Assembly: GCA_023135995.1 (NCBI GenBank)
Contig: JAGLRY010000001.1
Span: forward strand, 1-20,938
Origin: Candidatus Aminicenantota bacterium
Lineage (GTDB): Bacteria > Acidobacteriota > Aminicenantia > Aminicenantales > Aminicenantaceae
DNA: 20,938 bases
Direction of reading: 5' to 3'
Under the pieces are notes generated by a model. The model saw only the letters and a list, made by a program, of their open reading frames with translations, was not told the origin of the DNA and did no database searches. How positions within the stretch are numbered: the first letter of the stretch is position 1; the number at the start of each line of letters is the position of its first letter. This document shows, piece by piece, positions 8,482 to 16,143 of this stretch. The position numbers were made by a program, and so were the translations under genes.

Positions 8482-9363
8482 TTACATCTTTTTGAGGTAA
8501 TCTTGGGCCTGAGCGTTTCCTCCTTGAATAGTGGCGACAGAGTATTTTTCCTTGACTTCAACGACCACAATTTTCCCAACTGATTCTTCCTCTGAACCCA
8601 GGGCGAGGCCTGTGTCAGGATCGACCAATTCTTCTCCTTTACGAATGACCTCAAACTCATCGCCGATCTTAATCCCTGCATTGGCTCCGATATTCACCCA
8701 CACTTTGTTCCCTTCGACCTTGATGATTCTTCCGGAGTGAGACGAAGTGGCCATTCCTGCCGATTTTTCGACAATCTTCGCCACCATTTTCTTTACAGCC
8801 GGATGCATCACTTCATTGGCAAGTCCGTAATCATACTTCTGCTGAAAGTTTGCGCTTTTATATCGAGCACCAACTAGGTTTTTCTCATTCTTCTCCTCTG
8901 CTGCAACAACAATCTCGCCAGTCGTTGTGTCGACCAATCTGGCCTGAAGAACAACCTTCCCGGTTGTCACCCCAACACTCAAGCCCTTAAATCCACCTCC
9001 TGTACGGCTGACGCTGAATTGGCTGACCGATCCAGTTAAGAGGAGGTCAACGCCGAGCATCTTGCCGATTTTAGCGGCTGTCTGGGGTGTTACTCGGCCC
9101 GACGCACCGAAGTCCTGTTCTATGAGGACCGCATCCACTTTTTGCCTTTCGATCAGGCTGAACTTACCACTATCCATAAGAGCGGTAACAAAGACATCTG
9201 CAGCTGCTTCTCCCAAGCTGTCACCCCACCAATGCCATGTACTATTGTTGTCGAACCTTACGACTGCCACTCTCAGTTTACCCTGGGCATTTGCGAGGGA
9301 TACAAAAGCCATGAGTAACAAAAGAGACCAGACCAAAACGAAGAGCCCATACTTTTTTGTCAT
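8482..9363 (-). CDS. CsgG-like exported protein with C-terminal FlgT-like domain
   Basis: The 293-residue protein starts at ATG with GGAGG 8 nt upstream. A Sec signal peptide (basic MTKKYG, hydrophobic core, ANA|QG near 26) lacks a lipobox cysteine, unlike curli CsgG, which is a lipoprotein. Residues 29-200 follow the CsgG/HfaB pattern: KLRVAVVRFDN, FSLIERQKVDAVLIEQDFG, GKMLGVDLLLTGSVSQF, and VDTTTGEIVVAAEEKN. A second small beta domain (211-240, GRIIKVEGNKVWVNIG, NAGIKIGDEFEVIR) resembles the C-terminal domain of flagellar FlgT-like proteins. Family members act in the periplasm or outer membrane in secretion or appendage assembly. No curli subunit (csgA/B/E/F) is nearby, so curli export is unlikely. 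Divergent from the 154-residue secreted protein and OmpA genes. Confidence 0.85.
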   Translation of the reverse strand: MTKKYGLFVLVWSLLLLMAFVSLANAQGKLRVAVVRFDNNSTWHWWGDSLGEAAADVFVTALMDSGKFSLIERQKVDAVLIEQDFGASGRVTPQTAAKIGKMLGVDLLLTGSVSQFSVSRTGGGFKGLSVGVTTGKVVLQARLVDTTTGEIVVAAEEKNEKNLVGARYKSANFQQKYDYGLANEVMHPAVKKMVAKIVEKSAGMATSSHSGRIIKVEGNKVWVNIGANAGIKIGDEFEVIRKGEELVDPDTGLALGSEEESVGKIVVVEVKEKYSVATIQGGNAQAQDYLKKM

Positions 9364-9397
9364 TAGGATATCCTCCTTTCAATCTATGTTCATTAGA

Positions 9398-9428
9398 AGT
9401 GTACCTTATTCCTCTCATCCAATGTCAA
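9398..9428 (-). promoter_or_regulatory. Candidate promoter for the CsgG-like gene
   Basis: On the minus strand TTGACA (9423-9428) is followed after 19 nt by TACACT (9398-9403), a 4 of 6 match to TATAAT. The -35 is perfect but the spacer is longer than ideal, so use or activation is uncertain. Confidence 0.4.
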
Positions 9429-9491
9429 GTCTTATTTTATAAAATTGAGGACTCCCATATCCCATGTCGCCCCAATGTGTCATATCTCACC

Positions 9492-9519
9492 TTGAATTTC
9501 CTCAAGATGCTGTTAAAAT
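9492..9519 (+). promoter_or_regulatory. Candidate promoter for the secreted protein / OmpA pair
   Basis: TTGAAT (9492-9497), 16-nt spacer, TAAAAT (9514-9519). The -35 is overlapped by a small inverted repeat CTTGA/TCAAG (9491-9506), which could be a regulator site. The leader to the ATG at 9572 would be about 45 nt. Confidence 0.45.
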
Positions 9520-9559
9520 AATTACGAATCCCCATGGAAAATTTTCTGAAAATCAAAAT

Positions 9560-9566
9560 AAGGAGG
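9560..9566 (+). promoter_or_regulatory. Shine-Dalgarno AAGGAGG fixing the start at 9572
   Basis: AAGGAGG lies 5 nt before the ATG at 9572. It selects this start, with its signal peptide, over the longer frame that opens at 9464. Confidence 0.85.
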
Positions 9567-9571
9567 TTTCT

Positions 9572-10036
9572 ATGTCAATTTTTTTCAAAAAAATGATCCT
9601 TCCCTTCTTGCTCATCTTTTTTGTCTTTGCGGCCATTTCTTTTGCTCAAGAAGCCATACAAACTCAGGAAAGCGACACATGGGATGGAATCGAAGTTGAT
9701 TTGATAAGCTGTACAGTCAAAAACAATATTGTTACAGTAAAATGCAAACTAAGAAATGTCGGATCAGAAAAACAGAGCGTGAAAATCGAGTACAGATCTT
9801 GTTACATCATGGATGAGGTGAACCAGAAAAAATACTTTGCCCTGAAAGATTCAGATGGGATTTATATCGCTGGTCCCATGGCCGACAAGGGAGATGGAGG
9901 AAGATTTTGGTTTGACATCTTTCCAGAAAAATACAGGAGCCTTTGGATAAAGTTTCCCAAACCGACGGATTCTCCTGAAACAATCACGATTTCCATTCCA
10001 GGAGTCTTTCCTTTTGAAGAAGTAGAATTGAAATAA
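9572..10036 (+). CDS. Small secreted beta-rich protein of unknown function
   Basis: From the ATG at 9572 the protein has 154 residues. A clear Sec signal peptide (MSIFFKK, long hydrophobic core, SFA|QE near 25) is followed by a compact beta-rich domain: WDGIEVDLISCTVKNNIVTV, KCKLRNVGSEKQSVKIEY, and a late FWFDIFPEKYRSLWIKFP. The alternation resembles immunoglobulin-like single domains of the DUF4352 kind found in exported proteins, but I cannot name the family. Mature cysteines (three; about 48, 55 and 70) could form a disulfide. The OmpA-family gene starts 2 nt after its stop, so the two are almost certainly co-transcribed and may act together in the periplasm or outer membrane. Confidence 0.8.
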   Translation: MSIFFKKMILPFLLIFFVFAAISFAQEAIQTQESDTWDGIEVDLISCTVKNNIVTVKCKLRNVGSEKQSVKIEYRSCYIMDEVNQKKYFALKDSDGIYIAGPMADKGDGGRFWFDIFPEKYRSLWIKFPKPTDSPETITISIPGVFPFEEVELK

Positions 10037-10038
10037 TC

Positions 10039-10710
10039 ATGCTCATGAGAAATTTAAAGTATTCATTCATTCTCGCTCTGGCAATTTTCTGTGTTTTCTC
10101 TTTATTTGGGCTAACAAAATCGAGCTGGAGCCTCATAGGGCAGGAGGAAGAAGAGATTACTATCCCACCTGATGCTCATAAAAAGGCCATCCAAGCTTTA
10201 AAAGCACTCGGTCCAACCAGAGGAGCAAAAACAATTGATTACCGAGTGGTGAGTATTTTGGGCATTACTCGTGGCATCGAGGCAAAAAGCGAAAAAATCA
10301 AAGCCACCTTGGATGATCTGAGAGCCAAAGAAACAGAAACAGAGTATCAAATCGAACTTTCTGGAGATGTCCTTTTCGATTTTGATAAATGGGATATTAA
10401 ACCCGAGGCAGAAGAGATGTTAAAAAAGGTTGGAGAAGTCATAACAATCGCCGAAAGCTCGAAGGTCATTATTTCCGGCCATACAGACTCCAAAGGATCA
10501 GATGAATATAACCAGGGACTTTCAGAAAAAAGGGCTGAATCCGTAAAGAACTGGCTTGTTAAAAACTCAGGAGTAGACTTTAAACTCATAGAAACCATCG
10601 GCCACGGAGAATCCAAACCTGTGGCTCCCAACACCGATCCCGAAGGCCTGGACAATCCTGAAGGAAGACAGAAGAACCGAAGAGTCGAGATCGTTATAAA
10701 AAAGAAGTAA
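10039..10710 (+). CDS. OmpA-family peptidoglycan-binding protein
   Basis: The 223-residue protein begins with a signal peptide or membrane anchor (hydrophobic 9-26). Two ATGs are possible, at 10039 and 10045; neither has a good SD, and translation is probably coupled to the gene ending 2 nt upstream. The linker (36-100) is acidic and helical. Residues 103-223 form an OmpA C-terminal domain: GDVLFDFDKWDIKPEA, ISGHTDSKGSDEYNQGLSEK, IGHGESKPVAPN, NRRVEIVI. D150 and R165 are 15 apart, as are the diaminopimelate-contacting Asp271 and Arg286 of E. coli OmpA, so peptidoglycan binding is expected. There is no N-terminal beta-barrel. It probably tethers the neighbouring secreted proteins or the membrane to the cell wall. 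Confidence 0.9.
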   Translation: MLMRNLKYSFILALAIFCVFSLFGLTKSSWSLIGQEEEEITIPPDAHKKAIQALKALGPTRGAKTIDYRVVSILGITRGIEAKSEKIKATLDDLRAKETETEYQIELSGDVLFDFDKWDIKPEAEEMLKKVGEVITIAESSKVIISGHTDSKGSDEYNQGLSEKRAESVKNWLVKNSGVDFKLIETIGHGESKPVAPNTDPEGLDNPEGRQKNRRVEIVIKKK

Positions 10711-11010
10711 CACATATTTTCATAAGTGTGAGAAGCGATATGGCAGAAGATCGCAAAATAAGATATTAAGATCTCCCGATCTTTTGTATCAGTGAGAGAG
10801 GGATCATAACAGACCTGCACAAGGAAAAAAGTCTTCTCCAGAAAAGAGATATAATTGGATACAGTGTTCTCGTGAGTTTAAAGGGAAAGCATCGTTTCTA
10901 CCCCTACACAACATCCTCGCCTGGCATGAGATCGTCAATGATTTGATGGCAGGAAAGGAATGGGAGCGGTATCGTCTGGGACATGAAGGAGTGATCTTTC
11001 TTCTGTCAGG
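10711..11010. other. 300-base gap between convergent genes; weak hairpin and possible gene remnant
   Basis: No convincing intact gene. AAGATC (10768-10773) / GATCTT (10778-10783), with a 4-nt loop and four Ts from 10781, is a weak terminator-like hairpin after the OmpA gene. From about 10796 one plus-strand frame stays open into the M16 gene's antisense and reads protein-like (LHNILAWHEIVNDLMAGKEW near 10898-10957). It has no plausible start or SD upstream, so it may be a decayed fragment or chance. Confidence 0.3.
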
Positions 11011-12492
11011 TCACTGTTTGCTCTTAGCCGGGGGGATCGTGATGTCGATGACATTCACCTCTCCCAAACTTGAGAGAGGTTTGTCAAAGGCTTCCTTATT
11101 CCCAACAACCAGGATCTGGACTTTGTCCGGCCGGAGGTATTTTTTGGCCACCCGGAGGACATCCGCCTTCGTCACCTTTTCGACGCCTGTCTTTATCGTC
11201 TCCATGAAATCCATCGGATAGTCATTAAAGACGTAAGTCATCAATCGGTTGACGATCTTGGACTTGCTGTCAAAATTGAAGACATACGTGTTCAGGTACC
11301 GATCTTTGGCCCTGGCCAATTCATCATCACTCACCTCTTCTTTGGTCATCCGCCTCACTTCCTCGAGCATGAGTTCGATAGCATAGACAGTTGACTCAGA
11401 TTTCGTCTGGGCCGCACAGCTGAAGACACCCGGATGGCGGTAACTCGCGCCATAGGTCCCCCAAACACTGTACGCCAACCCCTCATCTGTCCGTATTTTT
11501 TTGAACATGCGCTCCCAGGAAAGGATGTTGTTCATGACACTCAATGCCGGATAATCTGGATTGTTCATCAACCCTCCGATATGTCCGAGGCTGATGTTGG
11601 ACTGGTTGACATCCGGTTTGTTAACGAGATTCACCCTGTATTTGTATTCATACTTCACCGTGGGTGGCGAGGGAATGTCGGAAGTCCCTTTGGGCCAGGT
11701 TCCGAGCGTATTCTTTAGCTTCTTCACCATCTCGTCCATCGCAAAATCACCCCAAACGGTCATGATGGTGTTATTCGGGAAGAATCCTCTTTTATAAAAA
11801 CGAACGATATCATCTCTTGTCACGGCATCGATGGTGGCGTACTCCGGATGCCGGGCATAGGGGCTTGTTGTTCCATACATCAGTTTCCAGAATTCCCTGC
11901 GGGTTATTCCTCCGACCTCGTCGTTCCGGCGTGAGATCCCCGATCTCTGCTGGATCTTGGCCAGCTCGATCTTGTCCTCATGGAAGGCCGGATTCACAAG
12001 GATGTCTGTCAAAATGGCCAAAACGCGGTCCACATCCTCCTTGAGCATCGAAGAGACAAATCCGCCCGAACTCTGCCCAATGTAAGTCTCGATGGTGGCA
12101 GCGAAAGATTCCAACTCTCTATCGATGTCATCCCCCGTTTTTGAGGCCGTTCCCCCCGACCGCAGAACAGTTCCTGTCATCGCTGCGAGTCCGGTTTTCT
12201 CAGCAGGCTCATAAACCGATCCGATGCGAACGACCGCCCGGATGTCGATGGTGGGGAAGTCGTGGTCCTCAACGAGGAACACTTTGAGCCCGTTCTCCAA
12301 CTCCAGCGTTTCTATCTTGGGCATCTTGATGGGATTAAGGGGGGGAAATTCAAATTTATCCTTGGGGCTCTTCTGGGCAAGGGCCGAGGGAGCACAAAGG
12401 GCCATAACTAGGACGATCGCACCAAAAACCTGAAGGGATCGTTTGCTTTTTCTTTTAACTCTCTTCTTTGAATAAGATCTTCTCTGTTTCAT
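11011..12492 (-). CDS. M16 family peptidase-like protein lacking the zinc site (partner subunit)
   Basis: The frame extends to 12570, but the ATG at 12490-12492 has GAGGG 7 nt upstream and begins a signal sequence (very basic MKQRRSYSKK, hydrophobic 22-38, ALA|QK near 40); 493 residues result. The fold follows M16: KIETLELENGLKVFLVEDHD at the N-terminus, a middle domain, and RTDEGLAYSVWG, the R/Y region of the C-terminal half that helps bind substrate. Where active members have HxxEH, this one reads GLAAMTGTVLRSGGT, with no His or Glu, so it should not bind zinc. Its gene begins 10 nt after the active M16 gene. Paired active and inactive M16 subunits form clam-shaped heterodimers, as in mitochondrial processing peptidase. 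It probably degrades or processes peptides in the periplasm. Confidence 0.9.
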   Translation of the reverse strand: MKQRRSYSKKRVKRKSKRSLQVFGAIVLVMALCAPSALAQKSPKDKFEFPPLNPIKMPKIETLELENGLKVFLVEDHDFPTIDIRAVVRIGSVYEPAEKTGLAAMTGTVLRSGGTASKTGDDIDRELESFAATIETYIGQSSGGFVSSMLKEDVDRVLAILTDILVNPAFHEDKIELAKIQQRSGISRRNDEVGGITRREFWKLMYGTTSPYARHPEYATIDAVTRDDIVRFYKRGFFPNNTIMTVWGDFAMDEMVKKLKNTLGTWPKGTSDIPSPPTVKYEYKYRVNLVNKPDVNQSNISLGHIGGLMNNPDYPALSVMNNILSWERMFKKIRTDEGLAYSVWGTYGASYRHPGVFSCAAQTKSESTVYAIELMLEEVRRMTKEEVSDDELARAKDRYLNTYVFNFDSKSKIVNRLMTYVFNDYPMDFMETIKTGVEKVTKADVLRVAKKYLRPDKVQILVVGNKEAFDKPLSSLGEVNVIDITIPPAKSKQ

Positions 12493-12499
12493 TTCTTTT

Positions 12500-12504
12500 C
12501 CCTC
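12500..12504 (-). promoter_or_regulatory. Shine-Dalgarno GAGGG for the inactive M16 subunit
   Basis: GAGGG on the minus strand lies 7 nt before the ATG at 12492 and overlaps the TGA stop (12503-12505) of the upstream M16 gene. This supports coupled translation of the two subunits and rejects the longer start at 12570. Confidence 0.7.
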
Positions 12505-14011
12505 ACTTTCCCTCGGGGACGATCTCCCCGATCGTCCGGTGATTTTTGACGAGATAGGTATTGGCCACACGTTTTACATCCTCGACGCTGACCGCCTGAA
12601 TCTCCTCCACTTGGTCAAACAGACGCTGCCAGTCTCCCACGACAACATCCGCATAAGTTAACAACTTTGCCATATTCCCATTAGATTTCATTTGAGAGAG
12701 CATGGCTTTCACACTGCTGCGTTGATACTTGGTCAACTCTTCGGCCGTGACAGACTCCTCTTTGATCTTTGCGATCTCTTCATCGATGAGCTCGCGGCAC
12801 TCTTCGGATGTGTGCCCCTGGGAAGGAACTGCAACAAAAGCCACAAGGTTCGGATATTTCTCCCCCGGGAATCCGCTGAACACTCCGACCTGGATGCAGA
12901 CCTTTTTATCCTTGACAAGGGATTGATGCAGTCTGGATGAGCGTCCCTGTCCCATGATATTAGCGAGTGCATCCAGGGCAAAGCTATCGGCATGGCGTAC
13001 ATCGGGCCTGTGGTAACCCATAATGAGGATGGGCTGCGAATTGGTCACAACCTGGACTCGCCTCTCTCCCCACTGTTCGGGTTCTTTGGTCCGTAAAGGT
13101 TCTGGTTTAGGCTCACTGGGGATGTTCCCGAAATACATCTCTGCCATTTCAAAAACTTCGGTCGAATGCACATCCCCCACAATACTCACTGTCAGGTTGC
13201 TGGGGCTGTAATATTTGTGGAAATAGACTTCCACATCTTTTCGGGTGATGGATTCCAGGTCCGACATGTGTCCCACGACCGAGTGTTTATAGGGATGCGC
13301 CTTAAAAGCCGTAGAAAGAAAATCCTCCACCAGCCGGCCGATGGGCCGGGTCTCAACGGAAAGCCGTCTCTCCTCGATGACCACGTCTCTTTCCTTGTAA
13401 AACTCCCGGAAGACAGGATTTTGAAACCTGTCCGCAGTCATGGCCATCCAGAACTCCAGCTTGTTCGAGGGAAGGCTGTTCACGTACTGTGTGGCATCAG
13501 CGCTGGTGGAAGCGTTGAGCGACCGATCCCCCTCCCTCATAAACATGTCATCAAACTCTCCGTTCACTACAAATTCCTTGGCCTTTGTCCTCAGGGCTTC
13601 AAACTCCTTCCCCATCTCTTTCAGCGTTTCTTCATCAGGGCTCACTTTGGCCTGTTCGGTTTTGATCTTATCGTACAGGACATCCAATTCCTCTAAGACC
13701 TTGATCTCTTCCTTATAGTCCGTAGTCCCCACAAGCTTGGTTCCCTTGAAAGCCATGTGCTCCAACAAATGAGAGATCCCTGTGATTCCGTAGGATTCAT
13801 TGGCGCTCCCCACATCGGCATAGACATGGAAGGAGACGACCGGGGCTTCATGGCGCTCCAGCACGATGAATTTCATTCCGTTTTCCAGGACGTGCACTTT
13901 CACTTGGCTCTTGATGGTGTCAAAGGTCTGCGCCGTGCTGCTCACATTGAGAACCAAGACGAGGGCACAAACAACACACGCCCTGTTCATCAAAACAAAC
14001 CTTTTCCTCAT
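12503..14011 (-). CDS. M16 family zinc metallopeptidase, catalytic subunit
   Basis: The 502-residue protein starts at ATG with AAGGAGG (14019-14025) 7 nt upstream. A signal peptide (MRKRFVLMNRACVV..., STA|QT near 28) sends it to the periplasm. The inverted zinc motif is intact: HLLEH at 81-85 (H81, H85 ligands, E84 base), followed by FKGT. The third ligand is probably E214 in ERDVVIEERRLSVE; the interval is longer than usual because of a coiled, charged insertion at about 100-155 (KVLEELDVLYDKIKTEQ). Then come the usual HPYKHSVVGH segment and a C-terminal M16 half with the substrate-contact region. It forms an operon with the zinc-less M16 gene downstream. The substrate is likely small unfolded peptides or signal-peptide remnants, which is family knowledge rather than shown here. 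Confidence 0.95.
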   Translation of the reverse strand: MRKRFVLMNRACVVCALVLVLNVSSTAQTFDTIKSQVKVHVLENGMKFIVLERHEAPVVSFHVYADVGSANESYGITGISHLLEHMAFKGTKLVGTTDYKEEIKVLEELDVLYDKIKTEQAKVSPDEETLKEMGKEFEALRTKAKEFVVNGEFDDMFMREGDRSLNASTSADATQYVNSLPSNKLEFWMAMTADRFQNPVFREFYKERDVVIEERRLSVETRPIGRLVEDFLSTAFKAHPYKHSVVGHMSDLESITRKDVEVYFHKYYSPSNLTVSIVGDVHSTEVFEMAEMYFGNIPSEPKPEPLRTKEPEQWGERRVQVVTNSQPILIMGYHRPDVRHADSFALDALANIMGQGRSSRLHQSLVKDKKVCIQVGVFSGFPGEKYPNLVAFVAVPSQGHTSEECRELIDEEIAKIKEESVTAEELTKYQRSSVKAMLSQMKSNGNMAKLLTYADVVVGDWQRLFDQVEEIQAVSVEDVKRVANTYLVKNHRTIGEIVPEGK

Positions 14012-14041
14012 GTCTTCACCTCCTTATCCGCATATCATCAT

Positions 14042-14071
14042 ACCTGAATTATTCATAAAAACTGCCGATAC
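14042..14071 (+). repeat. 30-bp direct repeat, copy 1
   Basis: Begins ACCTGAATTATTCATAAAAA and matches 14261-14290 at 28 of 30 positions (differences at repeat positions 21 and 24). Its second half is also one arm of the inverted repeat at 14057-14115. Confidence 0.9.
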
Positions 14072-14115
14072 CTTTTACTAAAAAATCCTTCTCATTCTTA
14101 TTATCGGCAGTTTTT
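14057..14115. terminator. 14-bp inverted repeat with A- and T-tracts, possible bidirectional terminator
   Basis: AAAAACTGCCGATA (14057-14070) and TATCGGCAGTTTTT (14102-14115) pair perfectly across a 31-nt loop. The stem ends in T-runs on either strand, as an intrinsic terminator would. It lies between aspS and the M16 operon, both read on the minus strand, so it could end the accA-hisS-aspS transcript. The loop is long for a terminator, and a role as mobile-element end is an alternative. Confidence 0.45.
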
Positions 14116-14150
14116 ACCCTCGGGCGAACCGATCTCACAGCATCTGCTTC

Positions 14151-14226
14151 GTTGTAGCTCATTCGTAGTAGTTCACTACAACTTCATGAGCCACTTCCTC
14201 GCCCCACCTTAATGTTAGGGTGGGGC
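14151..14226. repeat. Structured segment: possible pseudoknot plus GC-rich hairpin
   Basis: GTTGTAG (14151-14157) pairs with CTACAAC (14176-14182), while the overlapping GCTCAT (14157-14162) pairs with ATGAGC (14186-14191). The A-B-A'-B' order is that of an H-type pseudoknot or of two alternative stems. Immediately after, GCCCCACC (14201-14208) pairs with GGTGGGGC (14219-14226), extendable by further pairs on both sides. No protein frame is credible. It could be a structured RNA, a leader of the M16 operon, or the interior of a non-autonomous element. Confidence 0.5.
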
Positions 14227-14260
14227 GGGTTGGCCTCGGTCCGTGAATAATCCATCTTCC

Positions 14261-14290
14261 ACCTGAATTATTCATAAAAAATGTCGATAC
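14261..14290 (+). repeat. 30-bp direct repeat, copy 2
   Basis: Second copy of the repeat at 14042-14071, 219 bp from it. GTGAATAAT at 14243-14251 just before it is a near inverted copy of the internal ATTATTCAT. Together the two copies bracket the structured segment like the ends of a small mobile or REP/MITE-type element. Confidence 0.9.
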
Positions 14291-14348
14291 TTATCATAAA
14301 TAACTCAATATCAGAATGTTACATTGTTTTTTCGGAATACTCGTAAGA

Positions 14349-16115
14349 TCAGGCTTTTGTTTTTTTGAGGCCCAGATTTTCAAGCTGCTTGTCGTCGACA
14401 TTAGAGGGAGAATTGGTCAGCAAACACAGAGAACTTGTCGTCTTGGGGAATGCGATGACATCACGGATCGTCTCTTCCCCGGCCAGGAGCATAACGATGC
14501 GGTCGAAGCCGAGAGCGATCCCCCCGTGTGGTGGTGCGCCGTAACGGAGAGCCTCCAAGAAAAATCCGAATTTATCTTCCGCTTCCTCCGGGCTCAATCC
14601 CAAAGTTTTAAAAATCACCTTCTGCAAATTCAGATCGTTGATACGGATTGACCCTCCTCCTATCTCTACGCCGTTAAGGACGAGGTCGTAGGCCTTTGCC
14701 CTCACTTGCTGTGGCTCTTTCTCTAGAAGAGCGATATCCTCTTCGACAGGAGATGTGAAAGGATGATGCATGGACACAAGTCGCCCTTCTTCCTCGCTCC
14801 ACTCAAAAAGAGGAAAATCCGTCACCCAGGCGAATTTGTATGACTCTGTCCCAAGGACCTGTTGAGCGACAAACTCCTGCCGGATCGCACCGAGAACACG
14901 GAGCGTCATATCTTTTGAATCGGCCACTAAAAGGACAAGGTCTCCCTTGTCCGCACCGCAACGTTCCCATATCCTCTCAAAATTTTCCTCAGAGATCTTT
15001 AAAGAGGATTTAAATCCATCGGGCCTTTTTATCCACACGATCCCTTTGGCCCCAAGATCTTTCGCTTTCTGATTGAGCTTATCAAGCTGGCTTCGAGATA
15101 AGTTTCCACTCTTCCCCAGAACCAATCCCCTCAGCTCACCTCCCGCAGAAAGAGCGCCCTTGATAATCTCTGAATCGACTTGAGCACCTGTATCTGTCAG
15201 GTCTATAATCTCTACATCTAACCGGAGGTCGGGTTTATCCGTCCCGTACTTGTTCATGCTCTCCTCATAGGTTAAATGAGGGAAGGGACGCAGGACATCG
15301 ACACCGATAAGCCCAAAAACAGAAGCTATCAATCCTTCGATCACCCGGAAAACATCCTCGCTTCCGACAAAGCTCATTTCTACATCGATCTGGGTGAACT
15401 CCGGTTGGCGGTCTGCTCTGAGGTCCTCATCTCGAAAACAGCGGACGATCTGGAAGTAGCGGTCAAATCCTGCGATCATCAAAAGCTGCTTGAAGATCTG
15501 AGGGGATTGCGGCAGAGCAAAAAACCGACCCTTATATATACGGCTGGGCACAAGGTAATCTCTCGCTCCTTCAGGAGTGGATTTTGTGAGGAAGGGCGTT
15601 TCGATCTCATAAAATCCCTCGTCATTCATATAATTCCGAGCTCTGAGCGCCGCCTGGTGTCTGAGCTTGAAGTTGCGCTGCATGGAGGGCCTGCGGAGGT
15701 CGATGTACCTGTATTTGAAGCGAAGCTCCTCTTGAGCTTGCGGAGGGTCCGCAACAACAAAAGGAGGAACTTCCGATGGCCTCAAAACCTCAAATTCCTT
15801 GGCCTCAACCTCGATCTCTCCCGTGCGAAGCTGGGGATTTTTCATCTTTTCGGCTCTTTCTCTAACGATCCCTCTGATCCCGGCAACATCTTCCATCCTC
15901 ACCTTCTTGGCTTCCTCCAGAAGGTCTTTGGCTTCCGAAGAGACAACAACTTGAACAACCCCCTCTCTATCCCTGATGTCGATAAAGACCAGGTTTCCGA
16001 TGTCTCTCTGCCTGTTGACCCAACCGAGCAGAGCCACTTCTTGACCGACATGCTCAGCACGGAGCTCTCCGCAATAATTGGTTCTTCTCCACTGTTTTTG
16101 TTCTGTGGATTTCAT
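14349..16115 (-). CDS. aspS: Aspartyl-tRNA synthetase
   Basis: The enzyme charges tRNA with aspartate in the cytoplasm. At 588 residues it has the bacterial-type layout. An N-terminal anticodon-binding OB fold (about 15-110, VALLGWVNRQRDIGNLVFID) is followed by the class II core, with motif 2 FRDEDLRADRQPEFTQ (227-242) and motif 3 GGIALGFDR (531-539). The GAD insertion lies between (about 290-420). The ATG has AAGGGG 5 nt upstream. It starts 28 nt after hisS and is the last gene of the accA-hisS-aspS run. After motif 3 the FPKTTSSLCLLTNSPS segment departs a little from the common FPKTQSAxDLLTGAPS form. Whether it also misacylates tRNA-Asn cannot be told here; no gatCAB gene is in the window. 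Confidence 0.97.
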   Translation of the reverse strand: MKSTEQKQWRRTNYCGELRAEHVGQEVALLGWVNRQRDIGNLVFIDIRDREGVVQVVVSSEAKDLLEEAKKVRMEDVAGIRGIVRERAEKMKNPQLRTGEIEVEAKEFEVLRPSEVPPFVVADPPQAQEELRFKYRYIDLRRPSMQRNFKLRHQAALRARNYMNDEGFYEIETPFLTKSTPEGARDYLVPSRIYKGRFFALPQSPQIFKQLLMIAGFDRYFQIVRCFRDEDLRADRQPEFTQIDVEMSFVGSEDVFRVIEGLIASVFGLIGVDVLRPFPHLTYEESMNKYGTDKPDLRLDVEIIDLTDTGAQVDSEIIKGALSAGGELRGLVLGKSGNLSRSQLDKLNQKAKDLGAKGIVWIKRPDGFKSSLKISEENFERIWERCGADKGDLVLLVADSKDMTLRVLGAIRQEFVAQQVLGTESYKFAWVTDFPLFEWSEEEGRLVSMHHPFTSPVEEDIALLEKEPQQVRAKAYDLVLNGVEIGGGSIRINDLNLQKVIFKTLGLSPEEAEDKFGFFLEALRYGAPPHGGIALGFDRIVMLLAGEETIRDVIAFPKTTSSLCLLTNSPSNVDDKQLENLGLKKTKA

Positions 16116-16143
16116 GTTGACCCCTTCTTCGGTTTATGTAAAA

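Larger units (their letters stand above)
14012..14348. other. 337-base intergenic region without a gene
   Basis: Separates the aspS stop from the M16 operon start, all on the minus strand. It contains the two 30-bp repeats, the 14-bp inverted repeat, the pseudoknot-like segment and the GC hairpin listed separately. No tRNA, no open frame I trust and no convincing -35/-10 pair for the M16 operon; TATGAT upstream of the SD lacks a -35 partner. Confidence 0.6.

Noticed and set aside
10990..11015. AGTGATC/GGTCACT inverted repeat at the end of the inactive M16 gene
   Set aside because: Overlaps the stop codon, has a long loop and a G-T pair, and no T-run follows; likely chance.
14151..14226. tRNA or known riboswitch in the structured intergenic segment
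   Set aside because: No cloverleaf, no acceptor stem with CCA-like end, and no riboswitch core I recognise; kept only as an unnamed structured repeat.
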